64,000 bases of DNA, from positions 1 to 64,000 of the forward strand of contig JAAUZC010000042.1 in NCBI GenBank assembly GCA_014804795.1, read 5' to 3'. Positions 55,257 to 64,000 of this stretch are shown here, in pieces; position 1 is the first letter of the stretch; every line of letters begins with the position of its first letter. A program made the position numbers and the translations under genes. The notes beneath the pieces are model-generated. The model was not told where the DNA came from. It worked only from the letters and a program-made list of their open reading frames with translations, and did not search any database. Source of the stretch: Lachnospiraceae bacterium (GTDB taxonomy: Bacteria > Bacillota > Clostridia > Lachnospirales > Lachnospiraceae).

Positions 55257-55958
55257 TCAGTTTTCCTCATCTTCCAGACGGTATCCCAGACCTCGAATCG
55301 TGCGGATGTATTCCACTTCACCGTAATCCAATTTGGCACGCAGTTTGGAGATACATACCATCACGTTACTGTCGGACAGCATATAGGTTTCGCCCCAGCC
55401 CTGTTCAAAGAGCTGCTGTTTGGTAAATACTTTTCCCGGATTTTCCATAAACAGTTTCATGATCCGAAATTCTACGGAAGTCAGTGTGATCTTTTCATCT
55501 TTCCGATAGAGCAGACAGCTTTTCAGATCCAGTTTTAACGTTTTTGTCTCCAGAAAACCGTTGTCTGTTTTTCTGTTTTTTCCGCCACCCAGGTCGTAGA
55601 AACGGCGGAGACTTGAATGTACCCTTGCAACGGCCTCCAGAGGCACAAAAGGTTTTGTGATATAATCATCTGCGCCCAGGTCCAGTCCGAGGATCCTGTC
55701 GGAATCGCTGGTTTTGGCGGAGAGAAGGATCACCGGAATATTGCTGTTTTCCCGGATATTGTGGAGCACACGGTAGCCGTCCGGCCCGGGCATCATAATG
55801 TCCAGAATCGCCAGATCTATTTCTTCCTGTTTCAGAATGGCAAGGGCTTCAATGCCGTCCGCCGCTTCGAACACTTCGTATTCGTCCTTTTCAAGATAGA
55901 GACGAAGGAGATCCCGGATCTCGGCCTCATCATCTGCTATCAATATTTTATATGCCAT
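55257..55958 (-). CDS. OmpR-family response regulator
   Basis: A 233-residue regulator: receiver with Asp53 in LAILDIMMPG, Thr/Lys conserved (LLSAKT, ITKPF), then a winged helix with ILTSVEFRIMKLFMENPGKVF-like residues and the C-terminal RTIRGLGYRLE. AAGGGGG precedes the ATG. It precedes its kinase and follows a DUF975 gene by 25 bases. Confidence 0.95.
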   Translation of the reverse strand: MAYKILIADDEAEIRDLLRLYLEKDEYEVFEAADGIEALAILKQEEIDLAILDIMMPGPDGYRVLHNIRENSNIPVILLSAKTSDSDRILGLDLGADDYITKPFVPLEAVARVHSSLRRFYDLGGGKNRKTDNGFLETKTLKLDLKSCLLYRKDEKITLTSVEFRIMKLFMENPGKVFTKQQLFEQGWGETYMLSDSNVMVCISKLRAKLDYGEVEYIRTIRGLGYRLEDEEN

Positions 55959-55983
55959 AGTGTACCCCCTTATGGTTATTATA

Positions 55984-56826
55984 TCATATCTGCGCTTCGC
56001 TTTGTTCCGGCAATTGCATCTCAGGATCGCTCAGTCTGCGGTACAGAGCCGCGATACTCAGGTGGTAATAAGGTGACGTATAAAATATTTCCACAGTGCC
56101 GCAGGTTATGAGGCCGAGTAAATGCCACGGCAAAAAAGAGAGATCCAATAGAAAGGCTTTCCATTTATGGCCGTTCATCAAAGAGGCGCTTTTTTTCAGT
56201 ACTTCGCGGTAATCCATATCCGGATGTCCCGCCAGAATATAAGGCACCATGCGGTACTGATACTGTTTATAGAAGCCGGGGATAACAAACAGCAGAGCCC
56301 ATAAAAAGATGCGTATATCACAGTGAAACATGGTCTTCACCACATTTTTATAGGAATGATCAAATCCATAAGTGATTTCCTTTACTTTGGCATTGTCATC
56401 CATGCTCTTTATCATAAACCTGCAGACACCGACGCGGAGGGGGAAGATGAGCAGTACATTCAATATATACAGGAAAAGGAGAAGGAATACAGCAATCATT
56501 ACAAAAATAGTGATGCCAACCATTCGGGCCTTTTCCGGAACTATAATAGAGTTTTCAGCGTTTTCCGTGTGATCGGAGGAGATATATGTTTCTTCCTTCA
56601 CGACCAAAAGAGAATTTGCGTTTGTTTCTGCACCATCAGAAGCTGTGTTTGTAGATACTGTTACTGTTTCAGAAGAAAAGCCGGTCGCCGCGGTTCTGTG
56701 CCCGCCTGCGCCGATAAAGCTGTCGCAGAAAAGCAGTGACAGGAAAGACACCAGTACGATCTTCCAGTAATTTCGCTGCAGGGCTTCCTTTGCCTGTGTT
56801 TTTAATTCTTTTCTTGTCCACATCAT
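55984..56826 (-). CDS. DUF975 family membrane protein
   Basis: A 280-residue integral membrane protein with the family's N-terminal MWTRKELKTQAKEALQRNYWK and four to five helices; a serine/threonine-rich outer segment lies at about 45-95. Function unknown. First of three minus-strand genes with the two-component pair, which may control or sense it. AGGAGG precedes the ATGATG. Confidence 0.82.
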   Translation of the reverse strand: MMWTRKELKTQAKEALQRNYWKIVLVSFLSLLFCDSFIGAGGHRTAATGFSSETVTVSTNTASDGAETNANSLLVVKEETYISSDHTENAENSIIVPEKARMVGITIFVMIAVFLLLFLYILNVLLIFPLRVGVCRFMIKSMDDNAKVKEITYGFDHSYKNVVKTMFHCDIRIFLWALLFVIPGFYKQYQYRMVPYILAGHPDMDYREVLKKSASLMNGHKWKAFLLDLSFLPWHLLGLITCGTVEIFYTSPYYHLSIAALYRRLSDPEMQLPEQSEAQI

Positions 56827-56957
56827 AGTATATATCCTCCTATCCCAAATGTGCTCAATTTTTTGCTTTTGTCAGATATTGATAACAGAATAACATACTT
56901 AGCTTAAAGAAAAAGAGGGGAAACCTTAACATAACCTAAAAACCACTTTTTTTCTTC

Positions 56958-56986
56958 TTGTTTCAGTGATTACTCTTTGCTATAAT
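56958..56986 (+). promoter_or_regulatory. Promoter of the glycosyltransferase cluster
   Basis: TTGTTT (56958-56963), 17-base spacer, TATAAT (56981-56986). Confidence 0.65.
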
Positions 56987-57051
56987 ATAATAATGTAAAA
57001 AATCCATGAAAGACAAGGTTAGAAATAAATGCGGTCTTGCGAGGGTATGTG

Positions 57052-58272
57052 ATGAAGAAAATCGTCATGTTTGATGGTGAAATTGAGACCCAGCAGTATT
57101 TCACCTATCGGATGCGGGAAGAATTTGAAAGACTGGGGCATCAAGTATATACATTCAATCTGTCAAAGACCGGCGAGAGCCTGACAGGGCTGATGCGGTT
57201 TGTGGAGAAGGGCAATACGGTAGTGGTTTGCTTCAATTTTCATGGAATTACACCCGGAGACATTTTCTGGCAGGATGAGGAATGGTTTTGGGACGCTATG
57301 GAGTGTACCTGTTATAATATCGTGGTGGATCATCCGTTCTATTATCACCGGTTTCTGGAAGCCGCACCGAAGCGGTATGTGCATATCAGCATTGACAGAA
57401 AACATGATGCTTATATGCAGAAATATTTTCCTGATATTCTGCGGATTCCGTTTCTGCCGCTTGCCGGTACGGAATATCACCCACAAGGGTATCTGCCGGT
57501 ACGGGACAGAAAGGTTGATATTGTTTTTACAGGAAACTATTCTCCGCTCTATAAGTTTGATAAATATATTAACCGGCTGGGGGAGGAATACGAGGCGTTT
57601 TACCGGGGCATATTAGCAGAACTGCTGGCGCATCCGGAGCGTACATTGGAGGATGTGGCGGAAAAGCATATCAGGCGGGAAATTCCGGAAGTGACAAAGG
57701 AAGAACTGAAAGAGACGATGGGCAATCTGATCTTTTTAGATTTGTATGCCCGCTCCTATATCAGAGGAAAAGCAGTGCAGGTGTTGGTGGATGCAGGACT
57801 AAAAGTAGCGGTTTACGGGGGCGACTGGGATGAACTGCCCTGTAAGCACCCGGAAAACATCATCAATGGGCAGGGGGTAAATTCCGAAGTCTGCCTGCAG
57901 AAAATTTCAGAGGCGAAGATTTCACTGAATGTAATGCCCTGGTTTAAGGACGGCGCTCATGACAGGGTGTTCAATACGCTTTTAAACGGCGCGCTGCTTG
58001 TGAGTGATGACAGTATTTATCTGCGGGAAATTTTAAAGGATGGGGAAAACTGTATTTTATATAATCTGGATAATATAGAACAGATGCCGGAGCGGGTAAA
58101 AGCGCTTTTAGCAGATGAGGATAAGATGCAGGAGATGATCGACAGAGGGTATGAGATGGCGAAAAGAGCCCATACCTGGGCACACCGGGCGGATTTTTTG
58201 TCGGATTTGATTGAAGATGGCGTGATGGATGGTATGTTCAGTCAGGAAATGCTGAATGACTGTATCAGTTGA
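57052..58272 (+). CDS. GT-B fold glycosyltransferase-like protein
   Basis: A 406-residue cytoplasmic protein. The C-terminal half (about 280-400) has the pattern of CgeB/GT-B transferases: SEVCLQKISEAKISLNVMPW, HDRVFNTLLNGALLVSDDS and LREIL. The N-terminal half has VVVCFNFHGI and DHPFYYH. Donor and acceptor unknown; likely modifies a surface polymer or protein. ATG 57052 chosen, 6 bases after GAGGG; an upstream TTG is in frame. Confidence 0.72.
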   Translation: MKKIVMFDGEIETQQYFTYRMREEFERLGHQVYTFNLSKTGESLTGLMRFVEKGNTVVVCFNFHGITPGDIFWQDEEWFWDAMECTCYNIVVDHPFYYHRFLEAAPKRYVHISIDRKHDAYMQKYFPDILRIPFLPLAGTEYHPQGYLPVRDRKVDIVFTGNYSPLYKFDKYINRLGEEYEAFYRGILAELLAHPERTLEDVAEKHIRREIPEVTKEELKETMGNLIFLDLYARSYIRGKAVQVLVDAGLKVAVYGGDWDELPCKHPENIINGQGVNSEVCLQKISEAKISLNVMPWFKDGAHDRVFNTLLNGALLVSDDSIYLREILKDGENCILYNLDNIEQMPERVKALLADEDKMQEMIDRGYEMAKRAHTWAHRADFLSDLIEDGVMDGMFSQEMLNDCIS

Positions 58273-58326
58273 TTTTTAGAATATACACTACAAACAGAAT
58301 ATAGAAATGGAAAGAAGGGTAAAAAC

Positions 58327-58452
58327 ATGGAAGGAGCATTCTTATTGTTAGGCGGCGGACTTTTGATCATTATCATTGCGGTGGTAATTTCGGTTGTGGC
58401 TTCCGTGACAGGAACAGCGGCAGCAGTCGTAGACGATGATGAGGAAGATTAA
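58327..58452 (+). CDS. Small single-span membrane protein (41 residues)
   Basis: MEGAFLLLGGG, a hydrophobic helix (about 5-36), then an acidic tail VVDDDEED. AAGAAGGG sits before the ATG and the stop abuts the ATG of the next gene without a gap. Coding is supported by RBS, position and composition. Function unknown; possibly a partner of the neighbouring transferases. Confidence 0.7.
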   Translation: MEGAFLLLGGGLLIIIIAVVISVVASVTGTAAAVVDDDEED

Positions 58453-59427
58453 ATGATAACCATCAGTCTGTGTATGATCGTGAAGAATGAGGAGCGTATC
58501 CTGAGGCGGTGTCTCGACTGTGTCGCGGATCTTGTGGACGAGATCATTATAGTGGATACGGGTTCTACAGACCGCACAAAAAAGATTGCGGCAGAGTACA
58601 CGGAGCAGATATACGATTTTGCATGGACGGGCAATTTTTCCGATGCCCGTAATTTTGCATTCTCAAAATGCACAAAACAGTATATCTATACCGCGGACGC
58701 AGACGAAGTGATAGATGAGGAGAACAGAAAGCGGTTTTCAGATTTAAAGCAGGCACTCCTGCCGGAGATCGAGATCGTGCAGATGAAGTATGGCAATCAG
58801 CTGCAGTTTTCCACAATCTACAATTTTGATGAAGAGTATCGGCCGAAGCTTTACAAGCGGCTGCGGGAGTTTGTGTGGGAGTATCCTATTCATGAGGCGG
58901 TGCGATTAGAGCCTGTGATCTATGACAGCGATATTGTGATCACGCATCTGCCGGAGACATTGCACACAGGCCGCGATATTGCTACGTTTGAGAAAATGAC
59001 AGCGGACGGTGAGTATCTGGATAAAAAACTTTGCGGCCTTTATGCAAGGGAACTTTTTATTTCCGGTTCAGATGAACAGCTTGTCAGAGCAAAAGAATAT
59101 TTTAAGACAGTGATAGAGGAAGAAGGCAGGTCGCAGGCAGAGCAGATGGAGGCGTTCTGTGTTGTGGTGCGAGCATGCCGACTGGCCGGGGATGCGGCGG
59201 AGTTTTATAAATATGCGATGCGTGCAACTGCTTCTGACGAAGAACTTCCGGCGGAGATTTGTTATGAGCTGGGATGCTTTTATCAGGAGAAACAGGATTT
59301 GGCGGAAGCAGCGATGTGGTTTTATAATGCGCTGCATGAGACGGAGAGCATTTTGAACGGGAAGTGCGGCGGGGAGCTTGCGGAGGCGGGGCTTGCGGCC
59401 TGCCGGAGAGATGCGGAACTGAAATAG
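58453..59427 (+). CDS. Family 2 glycosyltransferase with C-terminal helical repeats
   Basis: A 324-residue protein. GT2 fold in the first 200 residues: ISLCMIVKNEE, IIIVDTGSTDRT, WTGNFSDARNFA and the DADEV metal motif. Residues about 215-310 are TPR-like. This build resembles bacterial transferases acting on peptides or surface glycans (SunS-like). The acceptor is unknown. The start codon directly follows the small membrane gene. Confidence 0.85.
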   Translation: MITISLCMIVKNEERILRRCLDCVADLVDEIIIVDTGSTDRTKKIAAEYTEQIYDFAWTGNFSDARNFAFSKCTKQYIYTADADEVIDEENRKRFSDLKQALLPEIEIVQMKYGNQLQFSTIYNFDEEYRPKLYKRLREFVWEYPIHEAVRLEPVIYDSDIVITHLPETLHTGRDIATFEKMTADGEYLDKKLCGLYARELFISGSDEQLVRAKEYFKTVIEEEGRSQAEQMEAFCVVVRACRLAGDAAEFYKYAMRATASDEELPAEICYELGCFYQEKQDLAEAAMWFYNALHETESILNGKCGGELAEAGLAACRRDAELK

Positions 59428-59516
59428 ACCGAGCTGAAAGCGAGGGATACGAGCAAAAAGCGAAGCGTTTGCGAGTTTAAGTATTTGCGGAACTGGATAA
59501 AACAGCAGAAGTCGTA

Positions 59517-59606
59517 GAGATGCACGGAAGAAATTTGAAGCTGGTTTTTATCAGATTCAAATTTGCTTCCCCGCTATGTGCATCTCGGAGACGGATGCGG
59601 AACTAA
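59517..59606. repeat. Family B-like hairpin repeat, variant copy
   Basis: GAGATGCAC (59517-59525) pairs with GTGCATCTC (59578-59586), GGAAG with CTTCC, AAATTTGAA with TTCAAATTT. The asymmetric bulge CCGCTAT matches the bulge of the other copies. Flanked by TGCGGAACT on both sides (59486 and 59596). Confidence 0.65.
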
Positions 59607-59610
59607 AATG

Positions 59611-59728
59611 ATAAACAGCATAAGAGCGGACAGTGCACAAGACGATTTACAGACGTGAAACGGCTGAAAATCTGTCTTCCGCTATCGTGTACTGGCAGCT
59701 CTTATGCGGAACTGAAATAGGAGAAACT
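59611..59728. repeat. Dispersed hairpin repeat, family B, copy 2 (upstream of hisC)
   Basis: Hairpin 59619-59706 with the same layout as 17954-18042: the closing stem is CATAAGAGC/GCTCTTATG, three base pairs different from copy 1 but still fully paired; CAGTGCAC/GTGTACTG, AAGAC/GTCTT and GATTT/AAATC are unchanged. Its right flank supplies the hisC RBS (AATAGGAG). Confidence 0.8.
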
Positions 59729-60787
59729 ATGGGTTGGGAAGATGGCGTAAGAAGAGTGGAGCCGTATGTTCCGGGGGAGCAGCCAAAGCGGACGGACATC
59801 ATTAAATTAAATACAAACGAATGCCCTTATCCGCCTGCGCCTGAGGTGAAGGCGGCGCTTGCCGAATTGGATTATGAGACGTTCAGGCTTTATCCGGATC
59901 CGGACTGTGGGGAACTTGTGGGAGCACTGGCGGATTATTATGGGGTTTCAAAGAAGCAGGTTTTTGTGGGAATAGGTTCTGATGACGTGCTGGCAATGGC
60001 ATTTCTGACGTTTTTTGGTACGGGAAAGCCAATCTTGTTTCCGGACATCACCTATTCCTTTTATGATGTCTGGGCTAATCTTTTTCGGATTCCTTATGAG
60101 CAGATTCCTTTGGACGATGCATTTGAGATTCGAACACAGGACTATATCGGCAGAGACTGCGGCGGCATTGTGATAGCCAATCCGAATGCGCCCACGGGTG
60201 TGCTTTTGCCGCTTTCGGAACTTGAAAAGATCATATCCGCCAACAGGGATGTAGTGGTGATCGTGGATGAAGCGTATATAGATTTCGGCGGAGAGAGTGC
60301 GCTGCCGCTTCTTGAGAAATATGATAACCTGATGGTAGTACAGACCTTTTCCAAGTCCAGAGCGATGGCCGGTATGCGGATAGGCTTTGCTCTTGGAAAT
60401 GAAAAGCTGATCAGTTATCTGTCAGACTGCCGGTTTTCTTTCAATTCTTATCCGATGAACCGTCCGGCGCTTGCAGCGGGTGCGGCGGCAATAAAAAATG
60501 ACCGTTATTTCAAAGAAACCTGCGGCAGGATCATTGATACAAGAGAACGGGTGAAAGAAGAGCTGAAGGAATTAGGATTTTCTTTTACGGACAGCATGAC
60601 AAATTTTGTTTTTGCACGGCATGAAAAGGTGCCGGCAAAGGAGATTTTTGGGATGTTGAAAGAAAAGGGCATTTATGTCCGCTATTTTGCGAAACCGCGA
60701 ATTGATGATCATCTTAGGATTACGATCGGAACGGATGCGGAGATGGACAGACTGATGGCGGTGCTGCGGGAATATCTTGTAGGATGA
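59729..60787 (+). CDS. hisC: Histidinol-phosphate aminotransferase-like protein
   Basis: A 352-residue fold-type I PLP aminotransferase. KLNTNECPYPP, IANPNAPTG, DEAYIDFG and the PLP lysine in FSKSRAMAGMRIG are present, as expected for HisC. ATG 59729 (MGWEDGVRRVEPYVPG); the frame upstream runs through the hairpin repeat. Stands apart from other his genes, so a role in phenylalanine or cobamide synthesis cannot be excluded. Confidence 0.85.
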   Translation: MGWEDGVRRVEPYVPGEQPKRTDIIKLNTNECPYPPAPEVKAALAELDYETFRLYPDPDCGELVGALADYYGVSKKQVFVGIGSDDVLAMAFLTFFGTGKPILFPDITYSFYDVWANLFRIPYEQIPLDDAFEIRTQDYIGRDCGGIVIANPNAPTGVLLPLSELEKIISANRDVVVIVDEAYIDFGGESALPLLEKYDNLMVVQTFSKSRAMAGMRIGFALGNEKLISYLSDCRFSFNSYPMNRPALAAGAAAIKNDRYFKETCGRIIDTRERVKEELKELGFSFTDSMTNFVFARHEKVPAKEIFGMLKEKGIYVRYFAKPRIDDHLRITIGTDAEMDRLMAVLREYLVG

Positions 60788-60892
60788 AACATGATAATAC
60801 AGAGGAGAAATATTTATTCCACAGGACTTTAAAAATAAAATGTCTGCATAGAAATATATCATACAATCAATTTCAGGAAAGGAAAACGTTAT

Positions 60893-61378
60893 ATGTCTAC
60901 AAAATTTGCATGGATTTTAGTATTTTTGGTTTCAATGGTTCCATTGATCGAACTGAGAGGTGCAATTCCTTTTTCACAGATGTATGGCCTGCCAATTCTG
61001 CCCTCCTACATTGTGGCAGTGATCGGCAATATGGTGCCGGTACCGTTCATCTATCTGTTTGCCAGAAAAGTGCTTGAGTGGGGAGCGGATAAACCAATCA
61101 TCGGTAAATTTTTCAGCTGGTGTCTGGAAAAGGGACAGAAGGGCGGACAGAAGCTGCAGGCGAAGGCCGGAAAGGGGCTGTTTGTCGCGTTGCTTTTGTT
61201 TGTGGGAATTCCTCTGCCCGGCACAGGTGCATGGACGGGAACATTGGCGGCAAGTATTCTGGATATGGATTTCAAGTCAAGCATAACGGCTGTTATGCTT
61301 GGGGTTTTGCTTGCCGGCATCATTATGGGTGCTGCAAGTATGGGCGTATTCGGCGCGTTGGGAGCGGTATTTTCATAA
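60893..61378 (+). CDS. Small multidrug export family protein
   Basis: A 161-residue membrane protein with four helices; the motif PLIELRGAIPF and VGIPLPGTGAWTG are hallmarks of the COG2426 family. Named for export, though the function is little tested. GGAAAGG precedes the ATG. Confidence 0.85.
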   Translation: MSTKFAWILVFLVSMVPLIELRGAIPFSQMYGLPILPSYIVAVIGNMVPVPFIYLFARKVLEWGADKPIIGKFFSWCLEKGQKGGQKLQAKAGKGLFVALLLFVGIPLPGTGAWTGTLAASILDMDFKSSITAVMLGVLLAGIIMGAASMGVFGALGAVFS

Positions 61379-61439
61379 TATTAGGAAATTACTGCTTTAT
61401 CTGCGGAGCGCTGAGTTGAGATTTGTGCAGGAGAAAAAA

Positions 61440-62282
61440 GTGAGTGACAGTTACACCGGTTTTGCCGAAGTTTATGATGAATTGATGGATAATGTGCCAT
61501 ATGAGGAGTGGGCGGAGTTTCTGACCGCTGTGCTGAAAGAATATAGTGTAGGAAGTGCACCCGTTTTCAAAGCAGGTCTGCAGAAAGAAAATGCGGAGAA
61601 TCTCGCCATCGAACGGAATACCGTGCTGGATCTCGGGTGTGGCACCGGTACTTTGACAGAACTTTTATATCGTGCCGGGTTTGATATGATCGGTGTGGAT
61701 AATTCTGAGGAGATGCTGGAAATTGCGCTTCGGAAGCGTGAGAAAAGCGGCAGCGATATTTTATATCTTTTACAGGACATGCGGGAGTTTGAACTGTACG
61801 GTACGGTGGGGGCAGTGTGCAGTGTCTGTGATTCCCTCAATTATATTTTGGAAGATGCGGATATGGTAAAAGTGTTTTCGCTGGTGAATAATTATTTATA
61901 TCCCGGCGGAATTTTTGTGTTTGATTTTAATACGGTATACAAATATGAGCAGGTGATCGGGGACGCCACAATTGCGGAAAACAGAGAAGACTGCAGCTTT
62001 ATCTGGGAAAATTATTATGATGAGGAACATCAGATAAATGAGTATGATCTGACGTTATTTGTCAGAAGTACAACTGCTGATGCCGAGGCAGATTGTTTTA
62101 AACGTTTTACGGAGACACATTATCAGCGGGGCTACACGCTCAGGCAGATGAAAGGATTTCTGGAAGAAGCGGGTCTTATGTTTGTGAAAGCGATGGATGC
62201 GGATACGCACGGTGAGGTCAGGGCGGAGAGCGAGCGGATCTATGTGATTGCAAGGGAAACGGGAAAAGGGGCGGAATCATAA
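61440..62282 (+). CDS. Class I SAM-dependent methyltransferase
   Basis: A 280-residue methyltransferase: motif I VLDLGCGTGTLT near 64, motif II IGVDNSEEML near 84. Begins with GTG 61440 (MSDSYTGFAEVYDELM) after GCAGGAG. A 15-residue insert precedes motif I relative to relatives. Substrate unknown. The gene lies between the small export protein and hslO. Confidence 0.88.
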   Translation: MSDSYTGFAEVYDELMDNVPYEEWAEFLTAVLKEYSVGSAPVFKAGLQKENAENLAIERNTVLDLGCGTGTLTELLYRAGFDMIGVDNSEEMLEIALRKREKSGSDILYLLQDMREFELYGTVGAVCSVCDSLNYILEDADMVKVFSLVNNYLYPGGIFVFDFNTVYKYEQVIGDATIAENREDCSFIWENYYDEEHQINEYDLTLFVRSTTADAEADCFKRFTETHYQRGYTLRQMKGFLEEAGLMFVKAMDADTHGEVRAESERIYVIARETGKGAES

Positions 62283-62381
62283 CAGACCAGGTGGATATTA
62301 GTAAAGGCAACAACAGAATATTGAAAAAAAGTATTCATTGTGATTCAAGTTACAGGTTATGGAAGGGATTTGGAAACCGAT

Positions 62382-63335
62382 ATGAAAGATTACATGGTGA
62401 GAGGAACTGCGGCGAATGCGCAGCTTCGGATATTTGCGGCAACAACAAGGCAGACGGTGGAGGCAGCGCGCATTGCGCACGGTACAAGCCCGGTTATGAC
62501 GGCGGCGCTGGGGCGGCTTCTGACGGCGGGCGCTATGATGGGCAGTATGATGAAAGGTGAGGAGGATATTCTGACTTTGCAGATACGGGGAGAAGGCCCC
62601 GGTAAGGGTCTGACCGTGACTGCGGATTCCAAAGGAAACGTCAAGGGATATGCACTTGTACCGTGTGTGATCCTGCCCGCCAATGAAAAGGGAAAACTGG
62701 ATGTCGGCGGAGCGCTGATGGGGCGGGAAAATAGCGGGACAACCGGTGCGGAGGACGGACGGGAAACCGCGCCTGCGGCCAATGTGGGCGGCATTTTAAG
62801 CGTCATCAAAGATCTGGGAATGAAAGAGCCTTACGCGGGGCAGACTGTATTACAGACAGGAGAAATAGCGGAAGATCTGACCTATTATTTTGCGGTTTCG
62901 GAGCAGACGCCGTCCTCTGTGGGATTGGGTGTTTTGATGGAGAAAAATAACACCGTAAAACAGGCCGGCGGCTTTATCATACAGCTTATGCCCTTTGCGG
63001 AGGATGCCGTTATTGAAAAGCTGGAACAGAATTTGCAGCATATCAAGCCGGTGACCACGATGTTAGAAGAGGGGCTGACACCCGAAGGTATTTTGGAGAC
63101 CGTGCTGGAGGGAATGGATATCGAATGGACTGACACACTGCCTGTGCAGTTTTACTGCAATTGCGATAAGGCGCGGGTCGAGAAAGCACTTGTCAGTATC
63201 GGGGCAAAAGAACTGACAGATATCATTGCGGATGGCAAGCCCATAGAAGTGAAGTGTCATTTCTGCAATCGGGCGTATGAATTTACAATAGAAGATTTGG
63301 AGAAATTGTTATGCGGCATGGTTTTATCAAAGTAG
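62382..63335 (+). CDS. hslO: Hsp33 redox-regulated chaperone
   Basis: A 317-residue holdase activated by oxidation. The C-terminal zinc switch is present as CNC (near 264) and CHFC (near 297). N-terminal MKDYMVRGTAANAQ is standard at ATG 62382; a GTG 14 codons earlier is in frame but gives an unusual extension, and the RBS is weak for both. An insert of about 20 residues (RENSGTTGAEDGRETAP) lies near 115. Overlaps nadE by 25 bases. Confidence 0.93.
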   Translation: MKDYMVRGTAANAQLRIFAATTRQTVEAARIAHGTSPVMTAALGRLLTAGAMMGSMMKGEEDILTLQIRGEGPGKGLTVTADSKGNVKGYALVPCVILPANEKGKLDVGGALMGRENSGTTGAEDGRETAPAANVGGILSVIKDLGMKEPYAGQTVLQTGEIAEDLTYYFAVSEQTPSSVGLGVLMEKNNTVKQAGGFIIQLMPFAEDAVIEKLEQNLQHIKPVTTMLEEGLTPEGILETVLEGMDIEWTDTLPVQFYCNCDKARVEKALVSIGAKELTDIIADGKPIEVKCHFCNRAYEFTIEDLEKLLCGMVLSK

Positions 63336-64000
63336 CGGCGGTTACGCCGAAAATCAAAGTGGCGGATCCGGTTTATAATGCAGAGAGAATCTGTGAAAAA
63401 CTGAGCGAAGCGTATGAACGAAAAGCAAAGATCATTGTTTTTCCGGAACTTTGTATCACAGGCTATACCTGTGAAGATCTGTTCAGGCAGGAGCTTTTGC
63501 TGAAAGAGGCGCTGCGGGCATTGAAAAAGATCGCAGAGTGCACAAAGGGGCAGGACGCCCTTGTTTTTGTGGGACTGCCGGTGGAACAGAAGCAGAAATT
63601 ATATAATGCCGCTGCAGTGCTCAGAGACGGAAAAATACTCGGGATGATACCAAAGACCTGTATCCCGAATTACGGAGAATTTTATGAGGCAAGACATTTT
63701 GCACCGGGCAGTGCGGAAATAACAGAGTTTCTGCTAGATGGGGAAAGGATTCCCTTTGGGACAAAACTGCTTTTTGCCTGCGAGGAAATTCCCGCACTTA
63801 TAGTGGGCTGTGAGATATGCGAAGATATGTGGGCGGCAGAGACGCCGGGTACATCCCACGCATTGGCAGGAGCAACTATACTGGTCAATCTCTCGGCATC
63901 CAACGAGACAGTGACAAAGGATGAGTATCGAAAAATGCTGGTCGAGTCGGGCAGCGCAAGGTTAGTCTGCGGCTACGTCTATGCAAGTGCCGGCGAGGGG
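63311..64000 (+). CDS. nadE: NAD+ synthase, glutamine-dependent (N-terminal part, cut by window edge)
   Basis: 230 codons are visible and the frame is open to the last base. They form a nitrilase-type glutaminase domain with the catalytic triad: Glu46 in FPELCITGY, Lys in IPKTCIPN and Cys in VGCEICEDMW. This domain feeds ammonia to the synthetase domain, which lies beyond the window. ATG 63311 overlaps hslO, suggesting coupling. Confidence 0.9.
   Translation, partial: MRHGFIKVAAVTPKIKVADPVYNAERICEKLSEAYERKAKIIVFPELCITGYTCEDLFRQELLLKEALRALKKIAECTKGQDALVFVGLPVEQKQKLYNAAAVLRDGKILGMIPKTCIPNYGEFYEARHFAPGSAEITEFLLDGERIPFGTKLLFACEEIPALIVGCEICEDMWAAETPGTSHALAGATILVNLSASNETVTKDEYRKMLVESGSARLVCGYVYASAGEG

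Overview
The window reads as a chromosome segment of a spore-forming, butyrate-producing member of the Clostridia, most likely Lachnospiraceae. The reasons are: strong AGGAGG-type ribosome binding sites; TTGCAT/TACAAT-type promoters; a complete S10-spc-alpha ribosomal cluster in Firmicutes order, with a KOW protein and infA between map and rpmJ; an enlarged L17; a phosphotransbutyrylase/butyrate kinase pair; a PPi-type phosphofructokinase; and an alpha/beta-type small acid-soluble spore protein. The genus assignment is inference; no 16S rRNA lies in the window.

Layout. 1-3.8 kb is accessory: the tail of an Rpn-family nuclease/transposase gene, overlapped by a large SIR2 + STAND-type NTPase + SEC-C gene that looks like an anti-phage defence protein, followed by a second, gene-less copy of an Rpn tail. 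3.9-6.5 kb holds ptb-buk (minus strand) and a bacteriohemerythrin. 6.5-24 kb is the ribosomal cluster from rpsJ to rplQ with secY, adk, map, infA and rpoA, driven from a promoter with a 300-nt structured leader and a second promoter before rpmJ. 24-30.8 kb has pfp, a metallo-beta-lactamase-fold protein, a ferredoxin-containing aldo/keto reductase, and an ECF sigma/membrane protein/ABC transporter operon.

30.8-36.5 kb is the most interesting region: two WYL-domain regulators on the minus strand face an RNA ligase gene (rtcB), which is followed by about 610 nt of structured non-coding DNA containing two tRNA-like segments (anticodon-loop-like plus T-arm) and then a slipin/SPFH gene. I read it as an RNA-repair locus under WYL control, with tRNA-mimic RNAs encoded inside it. 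Two MITE-like elements sit in this neighbourhood. 36.7-45.6 kb has glycerate kinase and an alpha-glucan utilisation cluster (LacI regulator with its own operator, glgP, malQ, GH31 alpha-glucosidase), with a tandem-repeat array between glgP and malQ. 45.7-64 kb has a hybrid histidine kinase abutting a broken metallo-hydrolase gene, a CYTH protein, a DJ-1 protein, a CBS protein, the SASP, deoB, asnA, a two-component system with a DUF975 protein, two glycosyltransferases flanking a 41-residue membrane peptide, hisC, a small-multidrug-export protein, a methyltransferase, hslO and the start of nadE.

Across the window several intergenic regions carry long hairpin repeats that recur at distant loci. 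At least two families (12.2/14.3 kb; 18.0/59.6 kb) differ between copies by paired base changes that preserve the stems, which suggests that the folded RNA or DNA, not the primary sequence, is under selection.
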